Assembly (NCBI RefSeq): GCF_019884725.1 | Contig: NZ_CP082322.1 | Coordinates: 1,984,001-2,048,000, forward strand | Direction of reading: 5' to 3' | From: Leucobacter tenebrionis | GTDB lineage: Bacteria > Actinomycetota > Actinomycetes > Actinomycetales > Microbacteriaceae | DNA: 64,000 nt | In this document: piece by piece, positions 37,641 to 45,365 of the stretch | How the letters are laid out: every line of letters begins with the position of its first letter | Numbering within the stretch: position 1 is the first letter of the stretch | Made by a program: the position numbers and the translations under genes | The notes under the pieces: generated by a model | Seen by the model: the letters and a program-made list of their open reading frames with translations, nothing else | Told to the model about the DNA's origin: nothing | Databases searched by the model: none

Positions 37641-39063
37641 GTCAAGTCCCGGGTGGTGGTGTAACGGTTGGTCCTTCGTGGTGATGGGGTCAGGCGCTGA
37701 GCTCGAGAACGGTGTCGATCACCCCCTCGGCGTCGTTGTCTGTGACGAGGGTGAGGCGGCTCTTCGCGAGGATGTCGAGGCCGAGGTAGCGGCGTCCTTC
37801 GGCCCATTCGTCGGTTTGCTCGGTGAGGACCGCGCCGACGATGCGGATAATCGCGTCCCGGTTCGGGAAGATCCCGACGGAGTCGGTGCGGCTGCGGATT
37901 TCCCGGTTGAGACGCTCGTTGGGGTTGTTGGACCAGATCTGCTGCCACAGGCCTTCCGGGAACTGCGCGAAGGCGAGAATATCGGCGCGGGCCGCGTCGA
38001 GGTGCTCGTGAGCGTCGGGCAGTTTCCCGTCGACGTAGTCCAGGAGCCGGTCGAACTGAGCGTGGACCGCGGCGGCGTCGGGCTGGTCGTAGACGGAGTG
38101 CAGCATCGCTTTCACCGCCGGCCACATGGCCTTCGGTGTCACACTCATCAGGTTCGCTGCGTAGTGCGTGCGACAGCGCTGCCAAACAGCACCGGGCAGG
38201 TTCGCTGCGATTGCTTCGACGAGTCCTTGGTGGGCGTCGCTGGTGACGAGGCGGACGCCTCCGAGACCGCGGGCGACGAGGTCGGCGAAGAACGAGTTCC
38301 AGGCTGCTCCTGTCTCGCTGGTGGCCACGCGCAGGCCGAGCACCTCGCGGCGCCCGTCGCCGTTGACGCCGGTCGCGACGAGCACCACTGCGCCTATGAC
38401 GCGGCCGCCCTCGCGAACTTTCATGGTGAGCGCGTCGGCGGCAACGAAGGTAAACGGACCGGCGTCGTCGAGCGGTCGGTGTCGGAACTGCTCGACGTGT
38501 GCATCGAGCTCCGCCGCCATCCGGGACACCTGCGACTTCGACAGGGAATGGATGCCGAGGGTCTTGACGAGCTTGTCCATCCGGCGTGTGGACACGCCGG
38601 CAAGGTAACAGTCGGCGACGACGGTGATCAGCGCGGTCTCGGCGCGTTTGCGGCGCTCGAGCAGCCATTCGGGGAAATAGGTTCCCTGCCGAAGCTTCGG
38701 GATCGCGACATCGATCGTACCGACCCGGGTGTCGAGGTCGCGGTGTCGGTAGCCATTGCGCTGCGTGATCCGGTCGGATGAGGGCTTGCCCCATTCAGCG
38801 CCGACCACGGCGTCCGCGTCCGCGGACAAGAGCGCGTTGATCATGGTCTGCAACAGACTGCGCATCAGATCCGGGGACGCGTCGGTGAGAGCTTCGCTGA
38901 GCAGGCCGGCAGGGTCGACAATAGTAGGAGCGGTCATCGTGTTGATGCCTTTCGAGTGGGTTGTAGGAGATTCCTCGAAGGATCACACGGTGACCGCGTC
39001 CACGTTCTACGACGTGCTGGCCACCGTGCGCTACACCACTTTACGGGGCACTACTCTCGGTAC
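37641..39063 (-). mobile_element. IS256-family insertion sequence
   Basis: The element is about 1.42 kb with one transposase. Its ends show imperfect inverted repeats: GTCAAGTCCCGGGTGGTGGT... at the left and, on the opposite strand at the right, GTAGTGCCCCGTAAAGTGGT..., matching at 17 of 26 positions and sharing GTGGTGTARCG. At the right end nine extra bases (GTACCGAGA on the minus strand) separate the repeat from the target duplication. It is inserted in the serine recombinase gene. Confidence 0.85.
37690..38937 (-). CDS. IS256-family transposase
   Basis: This 415-residue transposase is full length. The DDE catalytic residues can be placed at D168 (VAADALTMK), D234 (VTSDAHQGL) and E341 (NNPNERLNREIRSRTDSVGI), the last within the signature of the mutator/IS256 family. 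C-x2-H-like CRTHY follows the second Asp. The N terminus has the usual helical DNA-binding part (RNGYRHRDLDTRVGTIDVAI, given in one 20-residue piece). The gene is intact, so the element may still move. Confidence 0.95.
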   Translation of the reverse strand: MTAPTIVDPAGLLSEALTDASPDLMRSLLQTMINALLSADADAVVGAEWGKPSSDRITQRNGYRHRDLDTRVGTIDVAIPKLRQGTYFPEWLLERRKRAETALITVVADCYLAGVSTRRMDKLVKTLGIHSLSKSQVSRMAAELDAHVEQFRHRPLDDAGPFTFVAADALTMKVREGGRVIGAVVLVATGVNGDGRREVLGLRVATSETGAAWNSFFADLVARGLGGVRLVTSDAHQGLVEAIAANLPGAVWQRCRTHYAANLMSVTPKAMWPAVKAMLHSVYDQPDAAAVHAQFDRLLDYVDGKLPDAHEHLDAARADILAFAQFPEGLWQQIWSNNPNERLNREIRSRTDSVGIFPNRDAIIRIVGAVLTEQTDEWAEGRRYLGLDILAKSRLTLVTDNDAEGVIDTVLELSA

Positions 39064-39073
39064 TCTCGGTCAG
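39064..39073. repeat. Target-site duplication of the IS256-family element, right copy
   Basis: The second copy of TCTCGGTCAG directly follows the right end of the element, restoring the recombinase codons L-T-E. Confidence 0.7.
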
Positions 39074-39250
39074 CTCGGCCAGTTCTTGGGAACGGGAGGC
39101 GAGGCGTTCGTCGAACGCGGCCTCAACCTGCGCCGCGAGCGCCGCGTACTCGACCTCGGTGATCGCGATGTCCCGGTAGCAGCGAGCGTTGCCTGTGTCT
39201 CGATGTGAGCGCTGGTTGCCCATGCAATCGGGGGAGGCGCGTCCTGGCAC

Positions 39251-39448
39251 GAAAGTGGCGGCGACTGGTCCGCGCCGAGATCTCGCGGTTCTCCAGGTCC
39301 GGGCAGGCGCCGCCTTGGTGGGGTGGCGCCGGACCGCCGTCAGACGGCGGTGAGCGCCGTCACGTCGCCTTCTTGACGAGTTCGTCAGCGGGAACAGGGA
39401 CGACGCGGGTGTCTTCGGCCACGGTCTGCTCGTATCGGCCGTCTCAGC
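39251..39448. other. Short gap with a possible gene-end fragment
   Basis: No complete gene is seen. On the minus strand a short frame ending at the TGA 39362-39360 reads EQTVAEDTRVVPVPADELVK followed by KAT, which looks like the C-terminal tail of a lost gene that I cannot identify. The rest is GC-rich sequence beside the recombinase remnant. Confidence 0.35.
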
Positions 39449-40027
39449 TCAGTCGTGGGCGAGGCGGAGTGCGAGGGTGAGGTTGTGGCGGGCCTGGGTG
39501 GAGTCGACTCGGGCGAGTGCGAAGGCCGCGATCACGAGCGCCACGATGTTCTCCGCGAGATCGTCTGTCTGCGTGGCTAACGATGCGGGTCGCTGGGCGT
39601 GTACGCCCCGCCTCATCGCCGAGGCGAGCTCTGCCCGATACTCGGCAACGAGCTGTGCCACTGCGGAGTCGTGAGCGATGGATTCCCTCGCGGTGTTCAC
39701 CAGGAGACACCCGTTGGTGGCGGGCATGGAGTCGAGGTTGCCGAACGCGTCCCACAGCCCGGTTAGGTAGTCCGTGAGGGCATCGGGCGCGACGGGGTCG
39801 GCCTTGAATGGGCGCAGGCGGGGGCGGATGACCTCGTCGAGGTATGACTGGACGGCCTCGTCGAAAAGACCGCGCTTCGAGCCGAAGGTGTTGTACAGGC
39901 TGGAGCGGCGGATGCCGGTCGCTTCCTCGAGTTCGGGGATGGAGGCGCCGTCGTAGCCGTGTTCCCAGAACACTGTGCGGGCGGCGCGCACGACAGTGTC
40001 GCGGTCGAAGGCCTGCGTCCGGGCCAT
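39449..40027 (-). CDS. TetR-family transcriptional regulator
   Basis: This 192-residue repressor has the TetR helix-turn-helix in the first 50 residues (VVRAARTVFWEHGYDGASIP then EATGIRRSSLYNTFGSKRGL), followed by an all-helical ligand domain with the TetR_C-type stretch CLLVNTARE. It is divergent from a DUF1304 gene and an oxidoreductase, which it probably controls. A perfect 14-bp palindrome in the 90-bp gap, 32 bp from its ATG, is the likely operator for both directions. The inducer is unknown; electrophilic aldehydes or quinones are plausible given the oxidoreductase. Confidence 0.9.
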   Translation of the reverse strand: MARTQAFDRDTVVRAARTVFWEHGYDGASIPELEEATGIRRSSLYNTFGSKRGLFDEAVQSYLDEVIRPRLRPFKADPVAPDALTDYLTGLWDAFGNLDSMPATNGCLLVNTARESIAHDSAVAQLVAEYRAELASAMRRGVHAQRPASLATQTDDLAENIVALVIAAFALARVDSTQARHNLTLALRLAHD

Positions 40028-40058
40028 GTTGCACCTCGCTCGCTCCGTAACGTTCAGT

Positions 40059-40072
40059 CCAGTATATACTGG
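40059..40072. promoter_or_regulatory. TetR operator palindrome overlapping a -10 element
   Basis: CCAGTATATACTGG is a perfect 14-bp palindrome between the divergent TetR and DUF1304 genes. It contains TATACT (40065-40070), a good -10 for the DUF1304 gene, so repressor binding would block RNA polymerase. Confidence 0.7.
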
Positions 40073-40117
40073 AAGAGTCATTACAGAACGGGCAGGAGTC
40101 CGGAGAGGGAACGCATC

Positions 40118-40504
40118 ATGGTCATCGCAGGTCTCGTGCTCGCCGGGTTGGCGGCGCTGATCCACGTCTACATCTTCTACATGGAGTCCATCGCCTGGAC
40201 GGGCGCGAAGGCGCGCGCCACGTTCGGGACCACGGTCGAAGAAGCGGAGGCGACGAAGAGTCTTGCGTTCAACCAGGGCTTCTACAACCTGTTCCTCGCG
40301 ATCGCCGTCGTCGCGGGCATCGTCTTCCTCGCCACGGGTGCGACAGCGGTCGGCGCGGCCCTCGTGTTCACCGGTGCGGGGTCGATGGCTGCCGCTGCGC
40401 TCGTGCTGTTCGCCTCCAGCCCCGACAAGCGCGGCGCCGCGCTCAAGCAGGGTATCCTGCCGCTGCTCGGGGTGATCGCCTTGGCCATCGGCGTCGCCCT
40501 GTAG
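40118..40504 (+). CDS. DUF1304 membrane protein
   Basis: This 128-residue protein has four hydrophobic segments and the DUF1304 hallmarks HVYIFYMESIAWT and FNQGFYNLFLA near the N terminus. Its biochemical role is unknown; members often sit beside TetR-type regulators, as here. The ATG at 40118 follows GGAGAGGG. It is followed 77 nt later by a zinc-free alcohol-dehydrogenase-like gene on the same strand, probably under the same TetR control. Confidence 0.88.
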   Translation: MVIAGLVLAGLAALIHVYIFYMESIAWTGAKARATFGTTVEEAEATKSLAFNQGFYNLFLAIAVVAGIVFLATGATAVGAALVFTGAGSMAAAALVLFASSPDKRGAALKQGILPLLGVIALAIGVAL

Positions 40505-40581
40505 TCGTTTCGTTGCCATGCCGGGGGTATGCGCCCGGCGCCCGGAACTGTTCGTTGTTGCTTTGAGAAGTTTCATCAGTC

Positions 40582-41628
40582 ATGTCCACGCCTGTCAGCA
40601 CGCAGATCCAGCTCGCCGCCCGCCCGCAGGGTTGGCCCACCCACGACGATTTCCGCACCGTGACGGTGCCGTTGGGGGCGCTCGAGGCCGGGCATGTGCG
40701 GGTGCGGAACGAGTTCGTGTCGGTCGACCCGTACATGCGGGGGCGGATGAACGACGTCCGCAGCTATGTCGCCCCGTACCAGCTCGGTGAGACGATCACC
40801 GGTGGTGCGATCGGCCGCGTCGTCGCCTCGGAGGCGCCGGAGTTGCCGGTGGGTGCGTTGGTGCTGCACCAGCACGGGTGGAGTGACCTCGTGCAGGATG
40901 CCGCCTCGACGTTCCGCGCCGTGCCAGATCTTCCCGGCGTGCCGTCCTCCCTGCGCCTGCACATTCTCGGGGTGACGGGGCTGACGGCGTACGTCGGGTT
41001 GACGGCGATCGCGAAGCTGCAGCCGGGTGAGACGGTGTTCGTCTCCGGCGCTGCGGGCGCGGTAGGAACCGCGGTCGGACAGCTCGCGAAGCTCCTCGGC
41101 GCCGACCGTGTCATCGGCTCTGCCGGCAGCGACGAGAAGCTCGCCCTGCTCACCGAGAAGTACGGGTACGACGTGGCCTTCAACTACAAGAACGGTGACG
41201 TGCGCGGCCAGCTCGCCCAAGCCGCCCCCGTGGGCATCGACGTATTCTTCGACAACGTCGGCGGCGACCACCTCGAAGCGGCCCTCGACGTCTTCAAATG
41301 CGGCGGACGGGCAGCACTGTGCGGGGCGATCGCGGGATACAACACCACCGAACGCGCCCCGGGTCCGGACAACCTCGCCAACGTCATCACCCGCGCCCTC
41401 ACCCTGAAGGGCTTCACCCTGGCCGCCTACCTGCAGCTGGGCGCGGAGTTCCAGGAGAAGATCGCTCCCTGGTTCGCCGAGGGAAAGATCGCCTACGACG
41501 AGACCATCGTCGACGGCATCGACCACACCGTGGATGCGTTCCTAGACATGATGCGCGGCGCGAACACCGGCAAGATGCTCGTCCGCATCCCCACCGACAC
41601 CCGCGGCGAGGAGGAGGCGCACGCGTGA
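40582..41628 (+). CDS. NADP-dependent oxidoreductase (zinc-independent MDR family, CurA-like)
   Basis: This 348-residue medium-chain reductase has an N-terminal GroES-like domain with SVDPYMRGRMND (48-59) and a Rossmann domain with the nucleotide loop SGAAGAVGTAVGQLAKL near 155-171. It lacks the zinc ligands, and ends FLDMMRGANTGKMLVRI as in CurA/leukotriene-B4 dehydrogenase relatives. These enzymes reduce alpha,beta-unsaturated carbonyls with NADPH. Its TGA overlaps the GTG of a truncated esterase gene, indicating a former longer operon. Confidence 0.92.
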   Translation: MSTPVSTQIQLAARPQGWPTHDDFRTVTVPLGALEAGHVRVRNEFVSVDPYMRGRMNDVRSYVAPYQLGETITGGAIGRVVASEAPELPVGALVLHQHGWSDLVQDAASTFRAVPDLPGVPSSLRLHILGVTGLTAYVGLTAIAKLQPGETVFVSGAAGAVGTAVGQLAKLLGADRVIGSAGSDEKLALLTEKYGYDVAFNYKNGDVRGQLAQAAPVGIDVFFDNVGGDHLEAALDVFKCGGRAALCGAIAGYNTTERAPGPDNLANVITRALTLKGFTLAAYLQLGAEFQEKIAPWFAEGKIAYDETIVDGIDHTVDAFLDMMRGANTGKMLVRIPTDTRGEEEAHA

Positions 41629-41705
41629 GGGACGACACCCTCGTAGTTCCCGTCGACGGCGGCCTCATCCGCGGGCAACGCTCCGGCACCGTGGAGACGT
41701 GGCGT
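41625..41705 (+). pseudogene. Carboxylesterase type B, N-terminal stump
   Basis: Starting at a GTG that overlaps the oxidoreductase stop, about 26 residues read VVPVDGGLIRGQRSGTVETW, the usual opening strand pair of type-B carboxylesterases (V-x-T-x-x-G-x-V-x-G). The frame then breaks and no catalytic GESAGG follows. The rest of 41706-42025 holds unrecognised debris and a terminator. The gene was evidently cut off by a deletion or a past insertion. Confidence 0.55.
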
Positions 41706-42025
41706 AATAGCGTCCACTTGGCTGTCCGTCAGAGGTGTTCTAGCTCGTCTCCTAGCGTTCACTACGACTCCGGGTTCATCGTCGGCGGCACCTCGCGGCT
41801 CGTCGCCAAGACCGAGTTTCGCCTGTTCCCACGCGGTGCCGAGCCGCTCGAACCTCTGCCAGGTGTTCGGTTTGAGTCCACCCGCGTCCACAGCCAGAAC
41901 CCCGGCTTCCGTGAGAGATCACCGAAGCCGGGGGTTTCTTCGTGTTCATCGATCGCGCCGGGTAGTGCCCGTCAGTGCAGACCTCCGACGTGATTCGCCC
42001 AGGCCTCCGTCGTAGGGTGGGGGAC
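41706..42025. other. Gene-free debris between the esterase stump and the next gene
   Basis: No intact gene is seen in these 320 bases. Short frames on both strands do not resemble known families. The only clear element is the terminator at 41898-41940. The composition is normal for the genome. Confidence 0.5.
41898..41940 (+). terminator. Rho-independent terminator
   Basis: AACCCCGGCTTC pairs with GAAGCCGGGGGTT around a short loop and is followed by TTTCTT. It ends transcription of the TetR-controlled oxidoreductase unit. Confidence 0.88.
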
Positions 42026-42675
42026 ATGATGTACGCGGCTGCACCGACGATGACGGCGCAGCTTGCGCGTACGCTGCAGCAGCTCGACGTCCACGGAGGC
42101 GTCACGCTGCCCGGCCGTCCTGCCGGCGCGACCCTGCGCTGGCTCAGGGTTTGGCGGCGGTGGCGATCCTTCGCCATCAGCGTCCTTGCGGTCGGCGCGG
42201 GGTTGACGGTCGCGGGGGGGGGGGAGTGCTCCGCGACAGCGGTGTCTTCTGGGCGCTGGCGATCCCGGTCGGTGCACTGCTCGCCTTCTGCGGAGCGGTT
42301 TGGATCGGCGTCGTGCTCCTCCTGCGACGGCTGATGAACCCGCGCCTCTCCGCAGAGGAGCACCCCGTGACGATCGACCCGCATGGCGTGACGCTGCGCG
42401 GAATCGGGCCCTTGCCATGGAGCTGGCTCGCACCTCCCGAGCGTCGGCGTGTGCCGGTGAAGAACGACATCGGGGGTGACTGCACGCTGATGCCGCTCAC
42501 ACCTGCGGGCCACGCAGCGGTGAACGCTCAGCCTGGTTGGTGGAAGCACCTCGTCGGCCCCAAGCCGTACCTGCGCGTCGACATTCCCTATCTACTGCTG
42601 CCCGGCATCGAGGGTTTCACCGAGGAGGAGACCCTGCACCTGTTTCGAATCGCGCACGAGAGGTTCGCCCGATGA
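42026..42675 (+). pseudogene. Two-TM protein of unknown function, frameshifted at an 11-G tract
   Basis: The frame from the ATG at 42026 reads MMYAAAPTMTAQLARTLQQL to SVLAVGAGLTVAGGG. It then needs one extra base in the G tract at 42214-42224 to continue as VLRDSGVFWALAIPVGALLA, a second TM helix, and a soluble C-terminal domain with TIDPHGVTLRGIGPLPWSWL, which resembles a PH-like fold. The downstream frame ends at 42675, overlapping the RDD gene. It is either phase-variable, a recent pseudogene, or a sequencing length error in the homopolymer. TAGGGT lies 7 nt before the ATG. Confidence 0.65.
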
Positions 42676-43232
42676 AAGTCCCCTCCACTTCGCCTGATAT
42701 CACGAGTTCCGATCCGCTCGGGTCTCGACGTCAGCAGGCCGCCTCGGTGATCGGAGACGACGCGGCTAAGCGTCTGCGAGCCATCCCGCAGAGCGGTCTG
42801 CTCTACATCGATGCCCCGCTGGGTCGTGCGTTCCTCTCGTGGCTCATCGACCTGTTCGTCGTCGTGGGCGCCGCACTCGGGCTGGGGCTCGCGGTGCTGG
42901 GATCCTCGTCGTCGCCGAATCCGGTGCCGGGGGCAGCGGTGATCATGATCATTCTGCTGCTCGTGCTGCCGTTCCTCTACGGCTGGTGCTACCGCAATGG
43001 CCGCGCACTGGGTGGACTTCTCACCGGAACCCGGTTGGTGAGGGCCAAGGACGGTGAGCGCATCGGCTGGGGCAAGGCCGGCTGGGCGATGCTGATCCGA
43101 GTTTTCTTCCCCCTGTTCTTCATCGTGGGTTTCCTCGACAGCGGTCACAATGACAGCTTCAGCACGGTCCGCACGAGCATCGACGATCGGGCGACCCGAA
43201 AGATCCGCGCCGCGGGGATCGTCCGGCAGTAG
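42672..43232 (+). CDS. RDD-family membrane protein
   Basis: This 186-residue protein carries the RDD domain: APLGRAFLSWLIDLFVVVGA with R and D in the first helix, a second hydrophobic segment at about 90-112, then GWCYRNGRALGGLLTGTRLV and a third segment near 145-160. RDD proteins are small membrane proteins of mostly unknown transport or ion-handling role. The ATG overlaps the stop of the frameshifted upstream gene (ATGA), so both were one operon. Confidence 0.88.
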   Translation: MKVPSTSPDITSSDPLGSRRQQAASVIGDDAAKRLRAIPQSGLLYIDAPLGRAFLSWLIDLFVVVGAALGLGLAVLGSSSSPNPVPGAAVIMIILLLVLPFLYGWCYRNGRALGGLLTGTRLVRAKDGERIGWGKAGWAMLIRVFFPLFFIVGFLDSGHNDSFSTVRTSIDDRATRKIRAAGIVRQ

Positions 43233-43375
43233 GGAAGGACGGATCAGGAATCCGATGCTCCCGGGGGCGCGCCGACACCCTGACCAGCTACCGCCCGCCC
43301 GGGCTGGCACTCCGCAATGCTTGTTCGTGGGTTCGATGGGGTTCTTCGACAGCGGCCGAGGGCGCGGCTGCGGCG

Positions 43376-43440
43376 CCTACGCCGTTGGTTGTGAGGTCGC
43401 ACCTACGCCGCCGGTGGCGAGGTCGCGCCTACACCGCCGG
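43376..43440. repeat. 26-bp tandem repeat, about 2.5 copies
   Basis: Units beginning CCTACGCCGTTGG/CCTACGCCGCCGG/CCTACACCGCCGG start at 43376, 43402 and 43428. They lie in the gap after the RDD gene and touch the stop codon of the convergent GyrI-like gene. Confidence 0.8.
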
Positions 43441-44091
43441 CTAGGCCGGATCCCTGCCGAGGTCCGAGGGCGAGACGCCGACGGGTTGGCGCAGAAGGGT
43501 GCGAAGCCGGTCGGGTGCGACCCTGCGGAAGTCGCTGAAATAGATCTCGTGGTGCTTGCCCTCCAGGCGTAATCCGTGCTCCGGAACGAACTCGTGATGC
43601 ATGCGCTCCAGCACTGGGCCTTCATCGTCGAAGGAGCCGACGTGGAGCGTCTGCACGCAGCGCCCCTCCGACAGGGTCTCGAGGCGAACGTCGTCGAGGC
43701 GGGCGGGCCTGTCCTTGGCCCCCGCCTGATCGACCGCCTCGAGGAACGCGGCGCGTTCGATCCAATCGGGGGTCATGAGCATCATCGTCCAGCTCCACCG
43801 GGATTTGTCGCGTGAGGATCCCGTGAAACTGTTCATGTCCTCGGCCCACCACAGCCCTTCGAGCGGCGGGACGACGTAGTCGCGCGCGAGCTCCCGCTTG
43901 CTGAAGAACTTGAGCTTGTAGGCGACGGGGTAGAGAGCGGAGAGGGCGTCTGTGTAGGCCGGAGAAGTGTTGGGATCGCCGTGCCCGTCCACCATCAGAT
44001 ACTGCATAGCGGGAACATCGACGATGCGGAACCCGCCTCGCGGGGCCCGGTAGCAGTCGAGAGTCTTCTTGAAGTCGATCTTGTCGGTCAT
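43441..44091 (-). CDS. GyrI-like small-molecule-binding domain protein
   Basis: This 216-residue protein is composed of a single GyrI/SOUL-like domain: DCYRAPRGGFRIVDVPAMQY and MVDGHGDPNTSPAYTDALSA at the N terminus, a central WWAEDM, and a C-terminal LHVGSFDDEGPVLERMHHEF and FSDFRRVAPDRLRTLLRQPV. The family binds hydrophobic cations or drugs, sometimes fused to MerR/AraC DNA-binding domains. Here it stands alone, without a helix-turn-helix. Some stand-alone members hydrolyse toxic adducts. Function is inferred only from the family. Confidence 0.87.
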   Translation of the reverse strand: MTDKIDFKKTLDCYRAPRGGFRIVDVPAMQYLMVDGHGDPNTSPAYTDALSALYPVAYKLKFFSKRELARDYVVPPLEGLWWAEDMNSFTGSSRDKSRWSWTMMLMTPDWIERAAFLEAVDQAGAKDRPARLDDVRLETLSEGRCVQTLHVGSFDDEGPVLERMHHEFVPEHGLRLEGKHHEIYFSDFRRVAPDRLRTLLRQPVGVSPSDLGRDPA

Positions 44092-44220
44092 CGCACACTC
44101 GCAAGCGGGAAGTGGGTTGCGGCGCGAGACGGATACGGGCGCCGGGCGCTGAACATGTAGCGCCTCAGCGTACTCGCGATCGCCGAGAAGCGACAGTCCT
44201 GTGGCGCGCTTCCATCCCCA

Positions 44221-44260
44221 GAGTTATCCACACCTGGGGACGAATTACATCGTTGTGATT
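44221..44260. repeat. Element E copy 1 (DnaA box plus conserved tail)
   Basis: GAGTTATCCACA is followed by CTGGGGACGAATTACATCGT and TGTGATT. The same elements in the same order recur at 53299-53350. The TTATCCACA at 44224-44232 is a perfect DnaA box. Confidence 0.7.
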
Positions 44261-44413
44261 CCCGCGCGATCCGAGTGACAACCTGCTGCACTCCCGGATC
44301 AGGCCTGAATGATCCCCAGATCTTCACAATTCTTATGCACATCTTGGGGATAACCGGCTTCTCGTGTTCGAAGTGTTGCTGAAACCGTTCCTCCGGCACG
44401 GATGTAGACCTCG

Positions 44414-44462
44414 CGCACCGTTGTAGACCTCCCGCCCCGTGCGGGAGGTCTACAACGGTGCG
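44414..44462. repeat. Palindromic repeat, family D, copy 2
   Basis: The arm CGCACCGTTGTAGACCTCCC... (44414-44435) pairs perfectly over 22 bp with 44441-44462 around CCCGT. As in copy 1 (21386-21449), a partial direct copy of the left arm (TGTAGACCTCGCG) stands immediately upstream, and a CAGGT-containing stretch follows. Confidence 0.9.
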
Positions 44463-44598
44463 GCAGGTATACAGCGGCGGAGGGTGCTTCAGCTCCCGGG
44501 CTACTCGGGCGAGGGCCCCACCCCGGCGGCCGCAGCCCGGCATCCTGCGGGCCGCGCGCCCAGAGCTCCGAAGGCTTCCCCCGCGCCTCCGCCGGGTT

Positions 44599-44604
44599 CA
44601 TACT
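44599..44604 (+). promoter_or_regulatory. -10 hexamer for the acetyltransferase gene (CATACT)
   Basis: CATACT ends exactly 6 nt before the ATG at 44611, with no ribosome-binding site, suggesting a leaderless transcript. Confidence 0.45.
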
Positions 44605-44610
44605 GATGGG

Positions 44611-45183
44611 ATGGGGATCGAGGTGCTGCCGGCGACGGTGTTCGAAGACGTGGCGACGCTCGTCGGGCCGAAGAAGCCGACCTCGAACGTGTGCTTCTGC
44701 CTGAGCTACCGCATCGGCAACAAGCAGAACAACGCGCTCCGCGGCCCCGCCCGCGCCGATCGCGTGCGCGAGCTGTGCGCTCAAGATCCGCCGCCGGGTG
44801 TGATCGCGTACCTCGACGGCGAGCCGGTCGGGTGGGCGGCAGTGCATCCGCGCCGTGACACGAGCTTCGCGCGCAATCGGCTGATCCCGCAGCTCGACGA
44901 TCTCGATGTCTGGTCGCTGTGGTGCTTCCGCGTTCGACCGGGATATCGCAAGCGGGGGATCATGCACGCCCTCATCGAGGGTGCGGTGGCCCATGCCCGC
45001 GCGAGCGGAGCGCCGGCCATCGAAGGGTACCCCGTCGACAACGGGAATGAGCGCGTGAACCTCACGATGGCCTACGTGGGCACTCGCCGGCTGTTCGAGA
45101 GCGCGGGGTTCGTGAAGGCCGCGGACACGGGATCGGTGCTCGACGGGTATCCGCGGGTGCTGATGCGGATGCCGCTGGGCTGA
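44611..45183 (+). CDS. GNAT-family N-acetyltransferase
   Basis: This 190-residue protein has the acetyl-CoA-binding core: WSLWCFRVRPGYRKRGIMHA, in which RPGYRKRGI is the R/Q-x-x-G-x-G/A-like pyrophosphate loop, and a C-terminal MAYVGTRRLFESAGFVKAAD typical of GNAT proteins. The N-terminal part contains NVCFCLSYRIGNK with two cysteines, a form common in a family of stand-alone actinobacterial GNATs. The substrate is unknown. The preceding hairpins and DnaA box lie in its promoter gap. Confidence 0.9.
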   Translation: MGIEVLPATVFEDVATLVGPKKPTSNVCFCLSYRIGNKQNNALRGPARADRVRELCAQDPPPGVIAYLDGEPVGWAAVHPRRDTSFARNRLIPQLDDLDVWSLWCFRVRPGYRKRGIMHALIEGAVAHARASGAPAIEGYPVDNGNERVNLTMAYVGTRRLFESAGFVKAADTGSVLDGYPRVLMRMPLG

Positions 45184-45217
45184 CGGGATCCGCCGGGTTC
45201 TCCGGCCCGAAGGGCGC

Positions 45218-45273
45218 CGAGATACGGATTTCGCATGCCGATCCGCGAATTCCCATGCGAGATCCGTATCTCG
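45218..45273. repeat. Palindromic repeat, family A, copy 3
   Basis: CGAGATACGGATTTCGCATG (45218-45237) and its complement at 45254-45273 match at 19 of 20 positions. The arm sequence is the same type as in copies 1 and 2 at 8.5-9.0 kb. It lies between the acetyltransferase and the convergent PIG-L gene. Confidence 0.9.
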
Positions 45274-45365
45274 CCGGGGGTGTAGGGACGTAGGGGCGCG
45301 GGGGAGCCGGGCGGCGCACGTTACTCGCGCAGGCCGACAATAGCCTGCACCGGCCCCTACGCGAC

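Larger units (their letters stand above)
37260..39250 (-). pseudogene. Large serine recombinase, C-terminal remnant split by an IS element
   Basis: On the minus strand the part at 39073-39250 encodes CMGNQRSHRDTGNARCYRDI then VEYAALAAQVEAAFDERLAS. The part at 37260-37640 continues LTENRKRLQNESDKLLAAHF and ADAIDLDTLKRHQDRI. This coiled zinc-ribbon/linker region is typical of large serine integrases. The two parts join exactly when the IS and its target duplication are removed. A one-base deletion near 37531 gives a stop (SLT*), after which the frame continues as LADIDRRLASEHDHHEG. The N-terminal catalytic domain is missing. It is therefore inactive for at least three reasons. Confidence 0.8.
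44092..44610. other. 519-bp intergenic region with DnaA-box element and hairpin
   Basis: No gene is seen. The region holds the divergent promoters of the GyrI-like and acetyltransferase genes, a perfect DnaA box in element E copy 1 (44221-44260), another AT-rich stretch with CTTGGGGATAAC near 44344, and the family D hairpin at 44414-44462. Confidence 0.6.

Noticed and set aside
37270-41736. Eleven-base inverted match CTAGAACACCT near the recombinase end and at about 41726
   Set aside because: In several kilobases a chance inverted match of this length is expected, and inverted orientation does not fit attL/attR of an integrated element.
43376-43440. Short tandem repeats considered as a CRISPR array
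   Set aside because: The units are contiguous without spacers and there are no cas genes in the window.
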